A stretch of DNA of 63,858 nt from contig JAEEKE010000133.1 of the NCBI GenBank assembly GCA_016282255.1, forward strand, positions 1-63,858. The letters run 5' to 3'. The DNA is from Bacillota bacterium (GTDB taxonomy: Bacteria; Bacillota; Clostridia; Christensenellales; CAG-138). The notes below the pieces were generated by a model. It did no database searches. It saw only the letters and a list, made by a program, of their open reading frames with translations, and was not told the DNA's origin. The position numbers and the translations under genes are program-made. Positions 17,065 to 27,067 of the stretch are shown here, piece by piece (the first letter of the stretch is position 1; each line of letters starts with the position of its first letter).

Positions 17065-19827
17065 ATGAATACTCAGAATAAAAAACAAAAGATAAAACTC
17101 ACTGCGCTGTTCGCGCTGCTATCCGTTGCGGCGCTGCTGCTCACCGCATGCTCCGCCGGCAGTACGAGTGGCGTTCAGAACGGAGATTTCTCAAAGCTCG
17201 GTTCCGACCTCATGCCGACCGGGTGGAGTTTCAGCTCTTATACCGGCAACACTGCAAATTCAAACTGCGTTGTCATAACCGATCCCGAGCGCGGAAACGT
17301 CGTAAGGCTTTCGAACGCTTCGGAGGACGACGCGCATTTCGTGCAGGAGGTCAAGGTAAAGCCCAACACCACCTACCGCTTCACCGTCTATGCAAAGACC
17401 GAGAACGTCGTCGGCGGCGCCGGCGCGAATATCGGGCTTGAAGAGCTGTATTGCTATTCCGCGCCCCTGCTCGGCACCAACGACTGGACCCTGCTCGAGC
17501 TCGTCGGCACGACGGGTGCAAACCAGAACACGCTCAATATCGGCTGCCGCCTCGGCAATTTCGGCGCCGTAAGCAGCGGTACCGCATATTTCAGCGACTT
17601 TAGGATGGAGCCCATCAACGCATCGAACTACGCCGGCACGGTGAACAATTTCGATGTACCCAAGTCAGATACGAATACCTCCGACGAAACGGTCACCGTC
17701 GACGAGAAGGAGGTCAAGGCAAGGACCACGACCGCCGTGTTCACCATCTGCGTCTACACGCTTGTTCCCCTTGCAATCGGCTTTATGATCTGGTATGAGC
17801 GCGTCCGCGAAAAACGGCAGGGAGGCATCAGGATCAAGAGCCCCGCTCAGGAAGCGCCCTCGTTCTTTAAGACCGACGCTTCGCTGCCCGCGAAGACGGA
17901 TCCTAAGCTTCATTACACGGCGCTCGATTGGATCCTCGTCATAGCGCTGACCGTCGTTTACGGCTTTATCGCGATATTCCGCCTCGGCTCGCTTAAGGCG
18001 CCCGAGAGCGAATGGAAGGCGAATATCGGCACTACCGCGACCATCGTTTTCGACGGCACTGTCAGCATTAAGGAGATCTGGCAGGACGGCGGCATCACCG
18101 GCGGCAGCGGCAGCGCGGGCACTACCGAGTATTCGCTTACCGCGCCCGACGGTACCTCTGCCAAGATCGATCAGCGCTTCGGCACCATGTACCGCTGGTC
18201 CAAGTTCAACATGCCTTCCGGCGGAATCACCACCGACAGGCTCGAGCTCAAGGTCATCAAGGGCGAGGCTTGGATCAACGAGCTCGCCTTCATCGACGCC
18301 AACGGAAACCCGATCCCCGCACACGTTGAAAATGAAAAGGACGCCGCGCTGCTCGACGAGCAGGACTGCGTGCCCGATTATCCGAGCTATATGTCCGGCA
18401 TGTATTTCGATGAGCTTTATCACGCCCGCACCGGTTACGAGAACCTCAACGGCATGAAGATCTACGAGATCTCGCATCCGCCGCTCGGCAAGCTGTTCAT
18501 CTCGCTCGGCATCGCGATCTTCGGCATGAATCCCTTCGGCTGGCGCATCATGGGCGCGATCGCCGGCATACTGATGGTCCCCATCATGTACGCGTTCGGC
18601 AAGCGCATGTTCAAGCGCACCGGCCTCGCATTCCTCACCGCATGCCTTATGGCGTTCGACTTCATGCATTTCTCGCAAACGAGGATAGCGACTATCGATT
18701 CCTACGCCGTGCTGTTCAACCTCTTGATGACCTACTACATGTATAAGTTCATCAAGACCGACCTCGGCGACAGCTTCAAGTCGACCCTCCTGCCGCTGTT
18801 CCTCTCCGGTCTCTTCTTCGGCATCGGCTGCGCCTCAAAGTGGATCTGCCTCTACACCGGCGTCGCGCTTGCAGTTCTGTTCTTCGCGAAGATGGTCGTG
18901 CAGTGGATCAAGGCCTCCAAGATCAAGAAGGAGCACAGTATAGATGAGGACGATCCTGCCGTTAAGAACGCCTACAACTATAAGTCAAGGTTCTTTAAGA
19001 CCTGCTTCCTCTGCATTCCGTTCTTCATCATTCTGCCCGCGCTGATCTATTTCGCCTCGTATTGCACGTATTACACCAACGAGTGGAGGCCCAACGCCGA
19101 GTCCTCGAAGATCGCGCAGATGCGTGCAGTAGGCGAGCTCGGCCCGACCGATCCCGCGCCCGAAAACGTGCTGACGATAGGCGAGAAGGCCAAGGCCTAC
19201 GTCGAGGGCGTGCTGAAGAATCAGAAATACATGTACAGCTACCATAGCCGCCTGACCAGCCGCCATGCCTACGAGTCCGCCTGGTATGAGTGGCCGCTCT
19301 CGAACATCCCGATGTGGTTCTACGCGGGCTACAACCATCCGGATAAAACGCTCTACGGCACGATATCCTCGTTCGGCAATCCTGCCGTCTGGGTCGTATG
19401 CTTCGCGGGAACGATATTCCTCGTTTTTCTGACGCTGAGGGGCCGCTTTAAGCTGAATGCGGAGATATTCTTCATCCTCATCTGCATGGCCTCGAGCATG
19501 GTGCCCTGGATGCTGATCACGCGTTCGGTCTATATTTACCACTACTTCGCCACGGTGCCGATGATAATCCTGGCGAGCGTATATGTACTCAAGCACTATG
19601 AGGACAGGTATTATTACTGCCCGCTCGAGCAGGGCGTTCCCGTTTCGAAGGGCAGCAAATTCCTTCCGAAGCTCAAGTATATCTGGATCGCCGCCGTGAT
19701 CATCTTCTTCATCGTGTATTACCCGGTCATCTCCGGTATGCCCGTCAAGAAGACCTACGTCGACGCGCTCGAGCTGCTGCCGACCTGGCGCTTCAGGGGC
19801 GTCTGGCCGGATATCTGGCACAGCTGA
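17065..19827 (+). CDS. Phospholipid carrier-dependent protein mannosyltransferase-like (GT39/PMT) with N-terminal exported domains
   Basis: This 920-residue protein joins exported sugar-binding-like domains to a PMT-type transferase. Residues 1-28 are a signal sequence ending LLTAC (lipobox, Cys29). Residues 37-185 look like a jelly-roll carbohydrate-binding domain (NGDF ... PTGW, then VKVKPNTTYRFTVYAKTE). TM segments lie near 223-243 and 286-304, and a second beta domain is near 318-412. From 445 the GT39 core starts with FDELYHAR (D449, E450, the catalytic loop) and HPPLGKLFISLGI, then repeated membrane helices. The family transfers mannose from polyprenyl-phosphate to Ser/Thr. The sugar here is inferred. 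GtrA follows after 20 bases. Confidence 0.82.
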   Translation: MNTQNKKQKIKLTALFALLSVAALLLTACSAGSTSGVQNGDFSKLGSDLMPTGWSFSSYTGNTANSNCVVITDPERGNVVRLSNASEDDAHFVQEVKVKPNTTYRFTVYAKTENVVGGAGANIGLEELYCYSAPLLGTNDWTLLELVGTTGANQNTLNIGCRLGNFGAVSSGTAYFSDFRMEPINASNYAGTVNNFDVPKSDTNTSDETVTVDEKEVKARTTTAVFTICVYTLVPLAIGFMIWYERVREKRQGGIRIKSPAQEAPSFFKTDASLPAKTDPKLHYTALDWILVIALTVVYGFIAIFRLGSLKAPESEWKANIGTTATIVFDGTVSIKEIWQDGGITGGSGSAGTTEYSLTAPDGTSAKIDQRFGTMYRWSKFNMPSGGITTDRLELKVIKGEAWINELAFIDANGNPIPAHVENEKDAALLDEQDCVPDYPSYMSGMYFDELYHARTGYENLNGMKIYEISHPPLGKLFISLGIAIFGMNPFGWRIMGAIAGILMVPIMYAFGKRMFKRTGLAFLTACLMAFDFMHFSQTRIATIDSYAVLFNLLMTYYMYKFIKTDLGDSFKSTLLPLFLSGLFFGIGCASKWICLYTGVALAVLFFAKMVVQWIKASKIKKEHSIDEDDPAVKNAYNYKSRFFKTCFLCIPFFIILPALIYFASYCTYYTNEWRPNAESSKIAQMRAVGELGPTDPAPENVLTIGEKAKAYVEGVLKNQKYMYSYHSRLTSRHAYESAWYEWPLSNIPMWFYAGYNHPDKTLYGTISSFGNPAVWVVCFAGTIFLVFLTLRGRFKLNAEIFFILICMASSMVPWMLITRSVYIYHYFATVPMIILASVYVLKHYEDRYYYCPLEQGVPVSKGSKFLPKLKYIWIAAVIIFFIVYYPVISGMPVKKTYVDALELLPTWRFRGVWPDIWHS

Positions 19828-19847
19828 TCGGATCAGGTGAACAAATC

Positions 19848-20372
19848 ATGGAAAGCATAAACGAAAACGTACCGGAAAAGAACGGCTCGGAAGCCAAGAA
19901 AAGCTTTATTCAGCTGATTAAATTTGCGCTTGTCGGCCTCAGCAACACTATCGTCGATATGATCGTGAATATCGGCGTTACGAAGCTGCTCGAGCTCTTC
20001 TTCACCGGCGGCTGGATAACCTACGTCGCAAAGATAATCGGCTACTGCTGCGGCATTCTAAACAGCTACATCCTCAACAGCCGCTGGACCTTCAAGGAGG
20101 AGCGCAGGCAGGATGCAAGGGAGATCGTCAGCTTCGTAGCCGTGAACCTTATCGTGCTCGGCATCTCGCTCGGGCTCATCTGGGTATTCACCAACGTATT
20201 CCATCTTGATGAATGGTGGCTCGGCCTCGGCCTTCCCGAATGGCTGACCAAGCTCATCGGCGGCAGGCTGTTCTGCTCGCTGCTGGCGACCGTCATCTGC
20301 ATCTTCGTTAACTTCATCCTCAATAAGCTCTTCGTATTCAAGGGCGGCAAAAAAGAGGAAAACGCGGCCTAA
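19848..20372 (+). CDS. GtrA family membrane protein (putative polyprenyl-sugar flippase)
   Basis: A 174-residue GtrA/DPMS-type membrane protein with four hydrophobic helices. The first contains IKFALVGLSNTIVDM, followed by KIIGYCCGILNSYILNSRWTFK, both typical of the family. GtrA proteins are thought to move undecaprenyl-phosphate sugars across the membrane, which would feed the two outer-face transferases encoded just upstream. It sits 20 bases after the PMT-like gene with CAGGTG as ribosome site. No polyprenyl-phosphate sugar synthase is in the window. Confidence 0.87.
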   Translation: MESINENVPEKNGSEAKKSFIQLIKFALVGLSNTIVDMIVNIGVTKLLELFFTGGWITYVAKIIGYCCGILNSYILNSRWTFKEERRQDAREIVSFVAVNLIVLGISLGLIWVFTNVFHLDEWWLGLGLPEWLTKLIGGRLFCSLLATVICIFVNFILNKLFVFKGGKKEENAA

Positions 20373-20396
20373 AGCGCCGATAAGCGGGGGAGACCA

Positions 20397-21932
20397 ATGC
20401 TTGCAAGGATAAACAGCTATGGACTTACCGGACTGACCGGCTATCCCATAACGGTCGAGACCGATATTTCCTTCGGTCAGATGATCTATGAGACCGTCGG
20501 TCTGCCCGGTAACGCCGTTAAGGAGAGCCGTGAAAGGGTGCATTCCGCGCTCATCAATTCCGGCTTCAACTTCCCTAACGGCCGCATAGTCGTGAACCTT
20601 GCGCCCGCGGACGTTCGCAAGGAGGGCACCGTATATGACCTTCCGATAGCCGTCGGCCTGCTTACAGCAGGCGGCGAGGTGCCAAAGGAAGCCGCGGAGC
20701 AATGGCTGATGATCGGCGAGCTCGCGCTCGACGGCACCGTACGCGGCGTCAGCGGCGTTTTACCGATGGTGATTGACGCATGCGAGCGCGGCTTTACAAA
20801 GGTCATGCTTCCCAAGGACAACGCGCGCGAAGCATCCTATATCAAAGGCGCCTCGATAATCGCGGTCGGAAGCCTGACCGAAGCCGTGCTCTTCCTTCGT
20901 GGGCTCAAGTACATCGCACCCGAACCCTTCAGGGAGCGCGCGAGCGTGCATCGCCGCTATGATAACGATTTCTCGCTGATAAAGGGTCAGCAGGCCGCCA
21001 AGCGCGCCGCGGAGGTTGCGGTAAGCGGCAGCCACAACATACTGCTTATCGGAACGCCGGGCTCGGGCAAGACGATGCTTGCAAGGAGCATACCGTCGAT
21101 CCTTCCCGAGCTTACCAATGAGGAAGCGCTCGAGATCACAAAGATCCACTCCGTTGCGGGCATCCTGCCGCACGACGCAGGCATAGTGACCGAACGGCCC
21201 TTCCGCTCACCGCATCATTCCGCCTCGGGTCCCGCGCTCGTCGGAGGCGGCGCCAAAGCCCTGCCCGGCGAGATCAGCCTTGCGCACTGCGGCGTGCTGT
21301 TCCTCGACGAGCTGCCCGAGTTTTCCAAGACCGTGCTCGAAGCGCTGCGCCAGCCGCTTGAAGACGGTTTCGTGACGATCACCCGTGCGATGGCAAAGGC
21401 GCAGTATCCCTCGGATTTCATGCTCGTTGCCGCGATGAATCCCTGCCCCTGCGGCAATTACGGTTCGCGCATCAACCAGTGCCGCTGCACGCCAGCGCAG
21501 ATAGAGCGCTACCGCGGCAGGATAAGCGGGCCTTTGCTCGACCGTATCGATCTGCATGTAGAGATGACTGAGGTCGCGTATGACGACCTTGCCTCGAAGC
21601 AGGAGGCGGAATCCTCCGAAGCCGTCCGTGAAAGGGTCAACGCCGCGAGGCGCATCCAGATGGACCGCTTTAAGGACGAGGGCATCCTCTATAACTCGCA
21701 GATGAGCGCCGCGATGATCAAAAAATACTGCAGGCTGACCGATGCTGCCGAAGAACTGATGAAGCTGTCGTTTCGAAAGCTAAACCTGTCCGCGCGCGCA
21801 TACAATCGTGTTATCAAGGTCGCAAGGACGATCGCCGACATGGCGGGCGAAAATGATATCGGCAAGGCCGCTGTCGCGGAAGCGCTGCAGTACCGCTCGC
21901 TCGACAGCAAATACTGGGGGCGTATGGGATGA
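20397..21932 (+). CDS. comM: YifB/ComM family Mg-chelatase-like AAA+ ATPase
   Basis: This family includes ComM, a branch-migration helicase acting in natural transformation. The 511 residues contain an N-terminal Lon-protease-like fold domain (residues 1-180, TVGLPGNAVKESRERV), Walker A GTPGSGKTM near 219, the RPFRSPHHS segment, Walker B GVLFLDELPEF, and MNPCPCGNYG with its cysteines. The C-terminal Mg-chelatase domain ends YRSLDSKYWGR. It overlaps dprA by 4 bases (ATGA), a common pairing. Confidence 0.94.
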   Translation: MLARINSYGLTGLTGYPITVETDISFGQMIYETVGLPGNAVKESRERVHSALINSGFNFPNGRIVVNLAPADVRKEGTVYDLPIAVGLLTAGGEVPKEAAEQWLMIGELALDGTVRGVSGVLPMVIDACERGFTKVMLPKDNAREASYIKGASIIAVGSLTEAVLFLRGLKYIAPEPFRERASVHRRYDNDFSLIKGQQAAKRAAEVAVSGSHNILLIGTPGSGKTMLARSIPSILPELTNEEALEITKIHSVAGILPHDAGIVTERPFRSPHHSASGPALVGGGAKALPGEISLAHCGVLFLDELPEFSKTVLEALRQPLEDGFVTITRAMAKAQYPSDFMLVAAMNPCPCGNYGSRINQCRCTPAQIERYRGRISGPLLDRIDLHVEMTEVAYDDLASKQEAESSEAVRERVNAARRIQMDRFKDEGILYNSQMSAAMIKKYCRLTDAAEELMKLSFRKLNLSARAYNRVIKVARTIADMAGENDIGKAAVAEALQYRSLDSKYWGRMG

Positions 21933-23038
21933 AGCTTTCCGCTGAAGACAGGCTCGATATCTGGCTGAGCATCGCTTTCGAGGGCAGCGCAAGGCTAGCG
22001 CTGCAGTATGAGCAGTACTATGGCGGTGCGGCGGAGGTCCGCGAGGCCATTCTCGGAGGCCATGCGGAGCTGAGCGGCAGGATGACCGCTAAGCATAAGG
22101 CGCTTGTCTCCGCCTCAGCGGGCGACGCTTATCTTGACGATTTCATTTCTAAGCTCGAGAAAACCGGTATATCAGCCGTAACGAGGCACGACCCGAACTA
22201 TCCGTACCTCCTTAAGGAGATCGCCGATCCGCCCTTCGTGCTCTACGCTCTGGGCAGGGAGGCGGGGAAGCCGATAGTGAATCCCCTGGCGGTCATCGGC
22301 ACCCGTCGCTGCACCGATTACGGCGCGAAGGTCGCCCGGATGATGGGCAAGGCGCTTGCGGACAGCGGCTTTACCGTGATCTCAGGGTTAGCACCCGGCT
22401 GCGACTCGCTTTCGCACGAGGGTGCGCTGAGTTCAGGCGCGGAGTTTCCGACTGCGGCCGTGCTCGGTCAGGGCCTGCTGGTCCCGAAGAACGACGGTAC
22501 GGCGCAGACGATGGAGCGGATACTCGAGCGCGGTGTAGTGCTGAGCGAATATCTTCCCGAGACCCAGGCTTCGAAATACACCTTCCCGATGCGCAATCGA
22601 ATCATAAGCGGTATTTCGACCGGAGTGCTCGTGGTGGAGGCGGGGAAGAAGAGCGGAACTATGATCACCGTCGACTGCGCGCTCGAGCAGGGCCGCAACG
22701 TCTATGCGGTGCCCTGCCGCATAACCGAGGTCTATAACTGCGGCACGAACGATATGCTCCGCCAGGGCATCGCGCAGCCCGTATACAGCGAGGAGGACCT
22801 GCTGCTGCGGCTCGGCGCGGACCTGAGGTACTCTGAGCCTTCCGTGGATCCTATCACTCTGATAAAGGATCCCGGCATGAAGCAGCTCTTTGAGCTTATC
22901 GCCCTCGGCGAAAAAAGCTTTGACGACCTTTTCGAGATCTCCGGTCTTTCGGTCGAGCAGCTCAATATGCACTTGACAGAAATGGAGTTTTCGGGTTTAA
23001 TAAAACAACTTCCCGGAAGGGTATACACCTTAAACTGA
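21929..23038 (+). CDS. dprA: DNA-processing protein DprA
   Basis: DprA loads RecA on incoming single-stranded DNA during transformation. The 369 residues show the Rossmann-like DNA-binding domain: YPYLLKEIADPPFVLYALG, VIGTRRCTDYG, VISGLAPGCDSLSHEGAL and SGTMITVDCALEQGRNVYAVP. A C-terminal winged-helix (DprA_WH, about 300-369) is present. It overlaps comM and lies 58 bases before topA. Together with comM it hints at competence capacity, although these genes are also conserved in non-competent bacteria. Confidence 0.95.
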   Translation: MKLSAEDRLDIWLSIAFEGSARLALQYEQYYGGAAEVREAILGGHAELSGRMTAKHKALVSASAGDAYLDDFISKLEKTGISAVTRHDPNYPYLLKEIADPPFVLYALGREAGKPIVNPLAVIGTRRCTDYGAKVARMMGKALADSGFTVISGLAPGCDSLSHEGALSSGAEFPTAAVLGQGLLVPKNDGTAQTMERILERGVVLSEYLPETQASKYTFPMRNRIISGISTGVLVVEAGKKSGTMITVDCALEQGRNVYAVPCRITEVYNCGTNDMLRQGIAQPVYSEEDLLLRLGADLRYSEPSVDPITLIKDPGMKQLFELIALGEKSFDDLFEISGLSVEQLNMHLTEMEFSGLIKQLPGRVYTLN

Positions 23039-23096
23039 AGAAACACGATGCAGCCGCATAAAAGAGAGCGGTATTACAGCAAACCAAGGAGGACAC

Positions 23097-25205
23097 ATGG
23101 CAGAGAATCTGATAATCGTTGAGTCGCCTTCAAAGGCGAAGACGATCGAAAAGTATCTCGGCTCAAAGTACAAGGTGATCGCGTCCAACGGCCACGTTCG
23201 CGATCTTCCCAAGAGTCAGCTCGGCGTCGATATCGATAATGATTTCGCGCCTAAATACATAACGCTTCGCGGCAGGGGCGACGTGATCGAAAAGATACGC
23301 AAGGAAGCCAAGGCCGCAAAGCGCGTCTATCTCGCAACGGACCCCGATCGCGAGGGCGAAGCCATATCCTGGCATCTCGCCAATATGCTCAAGCTCGATC
23401 CGTCCGCGAAATGCCGCGTCGTATTCAACGAGATCACCAAGGGCGTCATCCAGAAATCGATCAAGCAGCCCCGCAGCATCGATCTTTCGCTCGTCGACGC
23501 GCAGCAGGCAAGGCGCATCCTCGACCGTCTGCTCGGCTATAAGATCAGCCCGCTGCTTTGGTCAAAGGTAAAGAAGGGCCTTTCCGCAGGCCGCGTTCAG
23601 TCGGTGACCACCAAGATCATATGCGATCGCGAAAAGGAGATCCAGGCTTTCGTTCCGAAGGAGTACTGGACCGTCGGCGTCAAGCTCAACCATAAGCGCC
23701 GCAATTTCGAAGCGAAGTTCACCGGCCTCAACGGAAAGAAGAAGGAGATAAAGAACGAGGAGGAGGCAAAGCGCATCACGGATATCTGCACCGACGCTTC
23801 CTACGTCGTCACCGGCGTCAAGGTGCAGCCCAAGAGCAAGCATGCCGCGCCGCCCTACACGACCTCCAGCATGCTTCAGGACGCATCCAACCGCGCTTCC
23901 ATGCCGCCCAAGCGCACCATGCTCTGCGCACAGCAGCTCTATGAGGGCGTCAATATAAAGGGCAAGGGCAGCGTCGGTCTTATCACCTATATGCGTACCG
24001 ACTCCGTCAGGATCTCCGAGGAAGCCCAGAAAGCGGCCAGGGAATACATCGTCAAGACCTATGGCGAGCAGTATTGCCCCGATAAGCCGAGTATCTACCG
24101 CGGCCGCAACAATGCGCAGGACGCGCACGAGGCGATCCGCCCGACGGACGTTTCGCTCACCCCGGCTTCGATCAAGGATTCACTCGAACCCGGCCAGTAC
24201 AAGCTTTATAAGCTCATCTATGAGCGCTTCATCGCCAGCCAGATGAGCGATGCGCAGCTCGAGATCACCTCCGTCAATATCGATACCGAGACCGACGAGG
24301 TCGCCAATTTCCGCGCCGTCGGTTCCCGTATGCTTTTTGCCGGCTACACCGCCGTTTACAGCGGAAATTCCGACGATGAGGACGACGAAGCCGCGACCCT
24401 GCCCGAGCTTAACAAGGGCGAGCACCCGAAGTTCGTTTCGGTCATTCCCAAGCAGAACTTCACCGAACCGCCGCCGCGCTATACCGAGGCTTCGCTCGTA
24501 AAGACCCTCGAGGAACTCGGCATCGGCCGCCCGAGCACGTATTCGCCGACGATCTCGACGATCATCGACCGCGGCTACGTGGAGAAGGAAAAGAAGCTGC
24601 TCTATCCCACCGAGCTCGGCTTTATCGTCAACAACGTGATGGAGGAGAACTTCGATAAGATCGTGGACGTCAAGTTCACGGCCGACATGGAGAACAGGCT
24701 CGATTCCATCGAGGAAGGCAGTGAGCGCTGGCAGGATATCGTCGGCGATTTCTACGTCCCCTTCAAGGAACAGCTCGACGAGGCGTTCAAAAATGCGCCC
24801 AAGGTCGAGCTCAAGGACGAGGTTTCCGACGTCGTGTGCGATAAATGCGGCGCAATGATGGTCTATAAGGAGGGCCGTTTCGGCCGCTTCCTCGCCTGCC
24901 CGAACTACCCGACCTGCAAGAATACCAAGCCGATACTCGATAAGATCGGCGTCAAATGCCCCAAGTGCGGCTCAGACGTTATCCGCCGCATCAGCAAGAA
25001 GGGCAAGGCCTTCTACGGCTGCGAGCGCTATCCCGAATGCGATTACGTTTCCTGGGATATGCCCACGGGCGAGACCTGCCCCAAATGCGGCTCGATGCTC
25101 GTTGTAAAGATCCGCGCAAACGGCCGCTTCGTTGCATGTGAAAACAAGGACTGCAGCTATATCAAACGCGAAAACAGGAAGAGCGACGCCGATAAGGAGG
25201 AATGA
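23097..25205 (+). CDS. topA: DNA topoisomerase I
   Basis: Type IA topoisomerase that relaxes negative supercoils. The 702 residues have the TOPRIM start IIVESPSKAKTIEKYLG, TDPDREGEA at 81-89, and the catalytic tyrosine Y298 in ITYMRTDSVRIS. Three four-cysteine zinc modules fill the last 120 residues (CDKCGAMM...CPNYPTC, CPKCGSDV...CERYPEC, CPKCGSML...CENKDC). GGAGGA precedes the ATG. The stop overlaps the trmFO start. Confidence 0.98.
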   Translation: MAENLIIVESPSKAKTIEKYLGSKYKVIASNGHVRDLPKSQLGVDIDNDFAPKYITLRGRGDVIEKIRKEAKAAKRVYLATDPDREGEAISWHLANMLKLDPSAKCRVVFNEITKGVIQKSIKQPRSIDLSLVDAQQARRILDRLLGYKISPLLWSKVKKGLSAGRVQSVTTKIICDREKEIQAFVPKEYWTVGVKLNHKRRNFEAKFTGLNGKKKEIKNEEEAKRITDICTDASYVVTGVKVQPKSKHAAPPYTTSSMLQDASNRASMPPKRTMLCAQQLYEGVNIKGKGSVGLITYMRTDSVRISEEAQKAAREYIVKTYGEQYCPDKPSIYRGRNNAQDAHEAIRPTDVSLTPASIKDSLEPGQYKLYKLIYERFIASQMSDAQLEITSVNIDTETDEVANFRAVGSRMLFAGYTAVYSGNSDDEDDEAATLPELNKGEHPKFVSVIPKQNFTEPPPRYTEASLVKTLEELGIGRPSTYSPTISTIIDRGYVEKEKKLLYPTELGFIVNNVMEENFDKIVDVKFTADMENRLDSIEEGSERWQDIVGDFYVPFKEQLDEAFKNAPKVELKDEVSDVVCDKCGAMMVYKEGRFGRFLACPNYPTCKNTKPILDKIGVKCPKCGSDVIRRISKKGKAFYGCERYPECDYVSWDMPTGETCPKCGSMLVVKIRANGRFVACENKDCSYIKRENRKSDADKEE

Positions 25206-26521
25206 GTTTGGAATCAGTCTCGGTTATCGGCGCCGGCCTTGCCGGCTGTGAAGCCGCATATACGCTCGCGAAAAACGGGATCGGCGTTCGCCTCTATGAA
25301 ATGAAGCCTTTCCGGCGTTCGCCCGCGCATAAAGCCGATACCTTTGCCGAGCTCGTCTGCTCGAATTCACTCCGCTCCAACAAGCTCGACAACGCTGTCG
25401 GACTCTTAAAGGAAGAGCTAAGAAGGCTCGGCTCGCTGGTCATGGAATGCGCGGATAAGACCGCCGTTCCCGCCGGCGGCGCGCTAGCTGTCGATAGAGT
25501 CGGTTTTTCAAAGCTCGTCACCGAAAGGATCGAGGCTGAACCGCTGATCGAGGTCATCCATTCCGAGATCGACGCTATACCCGAAGGCCCGGTCATCATC
25601 GCCACCGGCCCCCTGACCGACGGTGCGCTGATGAAGGCGATAGAGGATCTGCTGGGCGACAGCCTGCATTTTTTCGACGCCGCTGCGCCGATAGTCTCGC
25701 TTGAGAGCCTCGATATGACGAAGATAGTGCGCGCGTCGCGCTACGGCAGGGGCAGCGATTACTTGAACTGTCCGATGACGCGCCTTGAATACTACACCTT
25801 TCTTCGCGAGCTCATAGCTGCCGAGACCGCGGAACTGCACGAATTTGAAAGCAAAATGGTGTTTGAGGGCTGTATGCCCGTGGAAATAATGGCCAAGCGC
25901 GGCGACCTGACGCTTGCGCACGGTCCGCTAAAGCCCGTTGGCCTCAATGAAGTCAAGGCGAGCGATGGTAAACGCCCGTTTGCCGTGGTACAGCTGAGGC
26001 AGGACAATGCCGAGGGAACGCTCTTCAACATCGTTGGGTTTCAGACCAATCTCAAGTTCACCGAGCAAAAGCGCGTTTTCGGCCTGATACCGGGGCTTGA
26101 GCACGCAGAATTCGTCCGTTATGGCGTTATGCACCGCAATTCATTCCTGCAGTCGCCGAAGCATCTCGACAGCAGCTATGCTTTGAGAAATGATCCTGAT
26201 GTCTGCTTTGCGGGGCAGATAACGGGCGTTGAAGGCTATATAGAGAGCGCGTCGAGCGGAATGCTTGCCGCGATCAATCTTGCCCGAAGGCTCAAAGGCC
26301 TTGAAACGATCGATTTTACAAGGGAGACCGCCATAGGCTCGCTCGCGCATTACGTAAGCGAATACAACGGCGGATCCTTCCAGCCCATGAACGTGACCTT
26401 CGGCATCATGGAGCCGCTCGAGGCTCCTCCTAGGGACAAATACGAGCGTGCGCTCGCTTATTCCGGGCGCGCTCTTGAAAGGATCGACAGTATCCTGAAT
26501 GTATTAAATGAAACGAAATAA
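25202..26521 (+). CDS. trmFO: Methylenetetrahydrofolate-tRNA-(uracil-5)-methyltransferase TrmFO
   Basis: TrmFO is the folate- and FAD-dependent enzyme making T54 in tRNA. The 439 residues begin with the dinucleotide fold SVIGAGLAGCEAAYTLA, then FAELVCSNSLRSN with the conserved cysteine, and FNIVGFQTNLKFTEQKRVF and GQITGVEGYIESASSG further on. It overlaps topA by 4 bases and is followed by hslV after 12 bases, as in many Firmicutes. Confidence 0.97.
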   Translation: MSLESVSVIGAGLAGCEAAYTLAKNGIGVRLYEMKPFRRSPAHKADTFAELVCSNSLRSNKLDNAVGLLKEELRRLGSLVMECADKTAVPAGGALAVDRVGFSKLVTERIEAEPLIEVIHSEIDAIPEGPVIIATGPLTDGALMKAIEDLLGDSLHFFDAAAPIVSLESLDMTKIVRASRYGRGSDYLNCPMTRLEYYTFLRELIAAETAELHEFESKMVFEGCMPVEIMAKRGDLTLAHGPLKPVGLNEVKASDGKRPFAVVQLRQDNAEGTLFNIVGFQTNLKFTEQKRVFGLIPGLEHAEFVRYGVMHRNSFLQSPKHLDSSYALRNDPDVCFAGQITGVEGYIESASSGMLAAINLARRLKGLETIDFTRETAIGSLAHYVSEYNGGSFQPMNVTFGIMEPLEAPPRDKYERALAYSGRALERIDSILNVLNETK

Positions 26522-26533
26522 GAGGAAAGTATC

Positions 26534-27067
26534 ATGGAGATAAGAGGCACAACGATAGTCGCCGTTCAGAAGGACGGCAGAACCGCCGTGGCGGGCGACG
26601 GACAGGTCACCCTCGGCGAGACCACGATAATGAAACACACGGCGAAGAAGGTCCGCCGTATCTATAACGACAGCGTAGTCGTCGGCTTCGCGGGTTCCGT
26701 TGCCGATGCGTTCACGCTCTGCGATCGCTTTGAAAGCAAGCTGACCTTCCACGGCGGCAGCCTTCGCCGCGCCGCGGTGGAGCTCGCGCAGGATTGGAGA
26801 AACGATAAGGTCATGCGCAAGCTCGAGGCGCTGCTCATCTGCGCCAATGAAACGGAGCTGCTGATCGTTTCCGGCTCGGGCGAAGTGATCGAGCCCGACG
26901 ACGGCATCGCGGCCATCGGCAGCGGCGGTATGTACGCGCTCGCGGCCGCCCGCGCACTCAAGGCGAACACCTCTCTTTCCGCGGCCGAGATCGCTCAAAA
27001 GAGCCTTCTTATCGCGTCCGAGATCTGCGTCTACACCAACTCCAACATCACCGTTGAGGAGGTATGA
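26534..27067 (+). CDS. hslV: ATP-dependent protease subunit HslV (ClpQ)
   Basis: HslV is the proteasome-like peptidase of the HslUV machine. The precursor begins MEIRG followed by TTIVAV, so the catalytic N-terminal threonine would be freed by removal of five residues. [22 protein letters not shown] and the [14 protein letters not shown] segment are canonical. 177 residues, normal length. The stop overlaps the hslU start. Confidence 0.96.
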   Translation: MEIRGTTIVAVQKDGRTAVAGDGQVTLGETTIMKHTAKKVRRIYNDSVVVGFAGSVADAFTLCDRFESKLTFHGGSLRRAAVELAQDWRNDKVMRKLEALLICANETELLIVSGSGEVIEPDDGIAAIGSGGMYALAAARALKANTSLSAAEIAQKSLLIASEICVYTNSNITVEEV

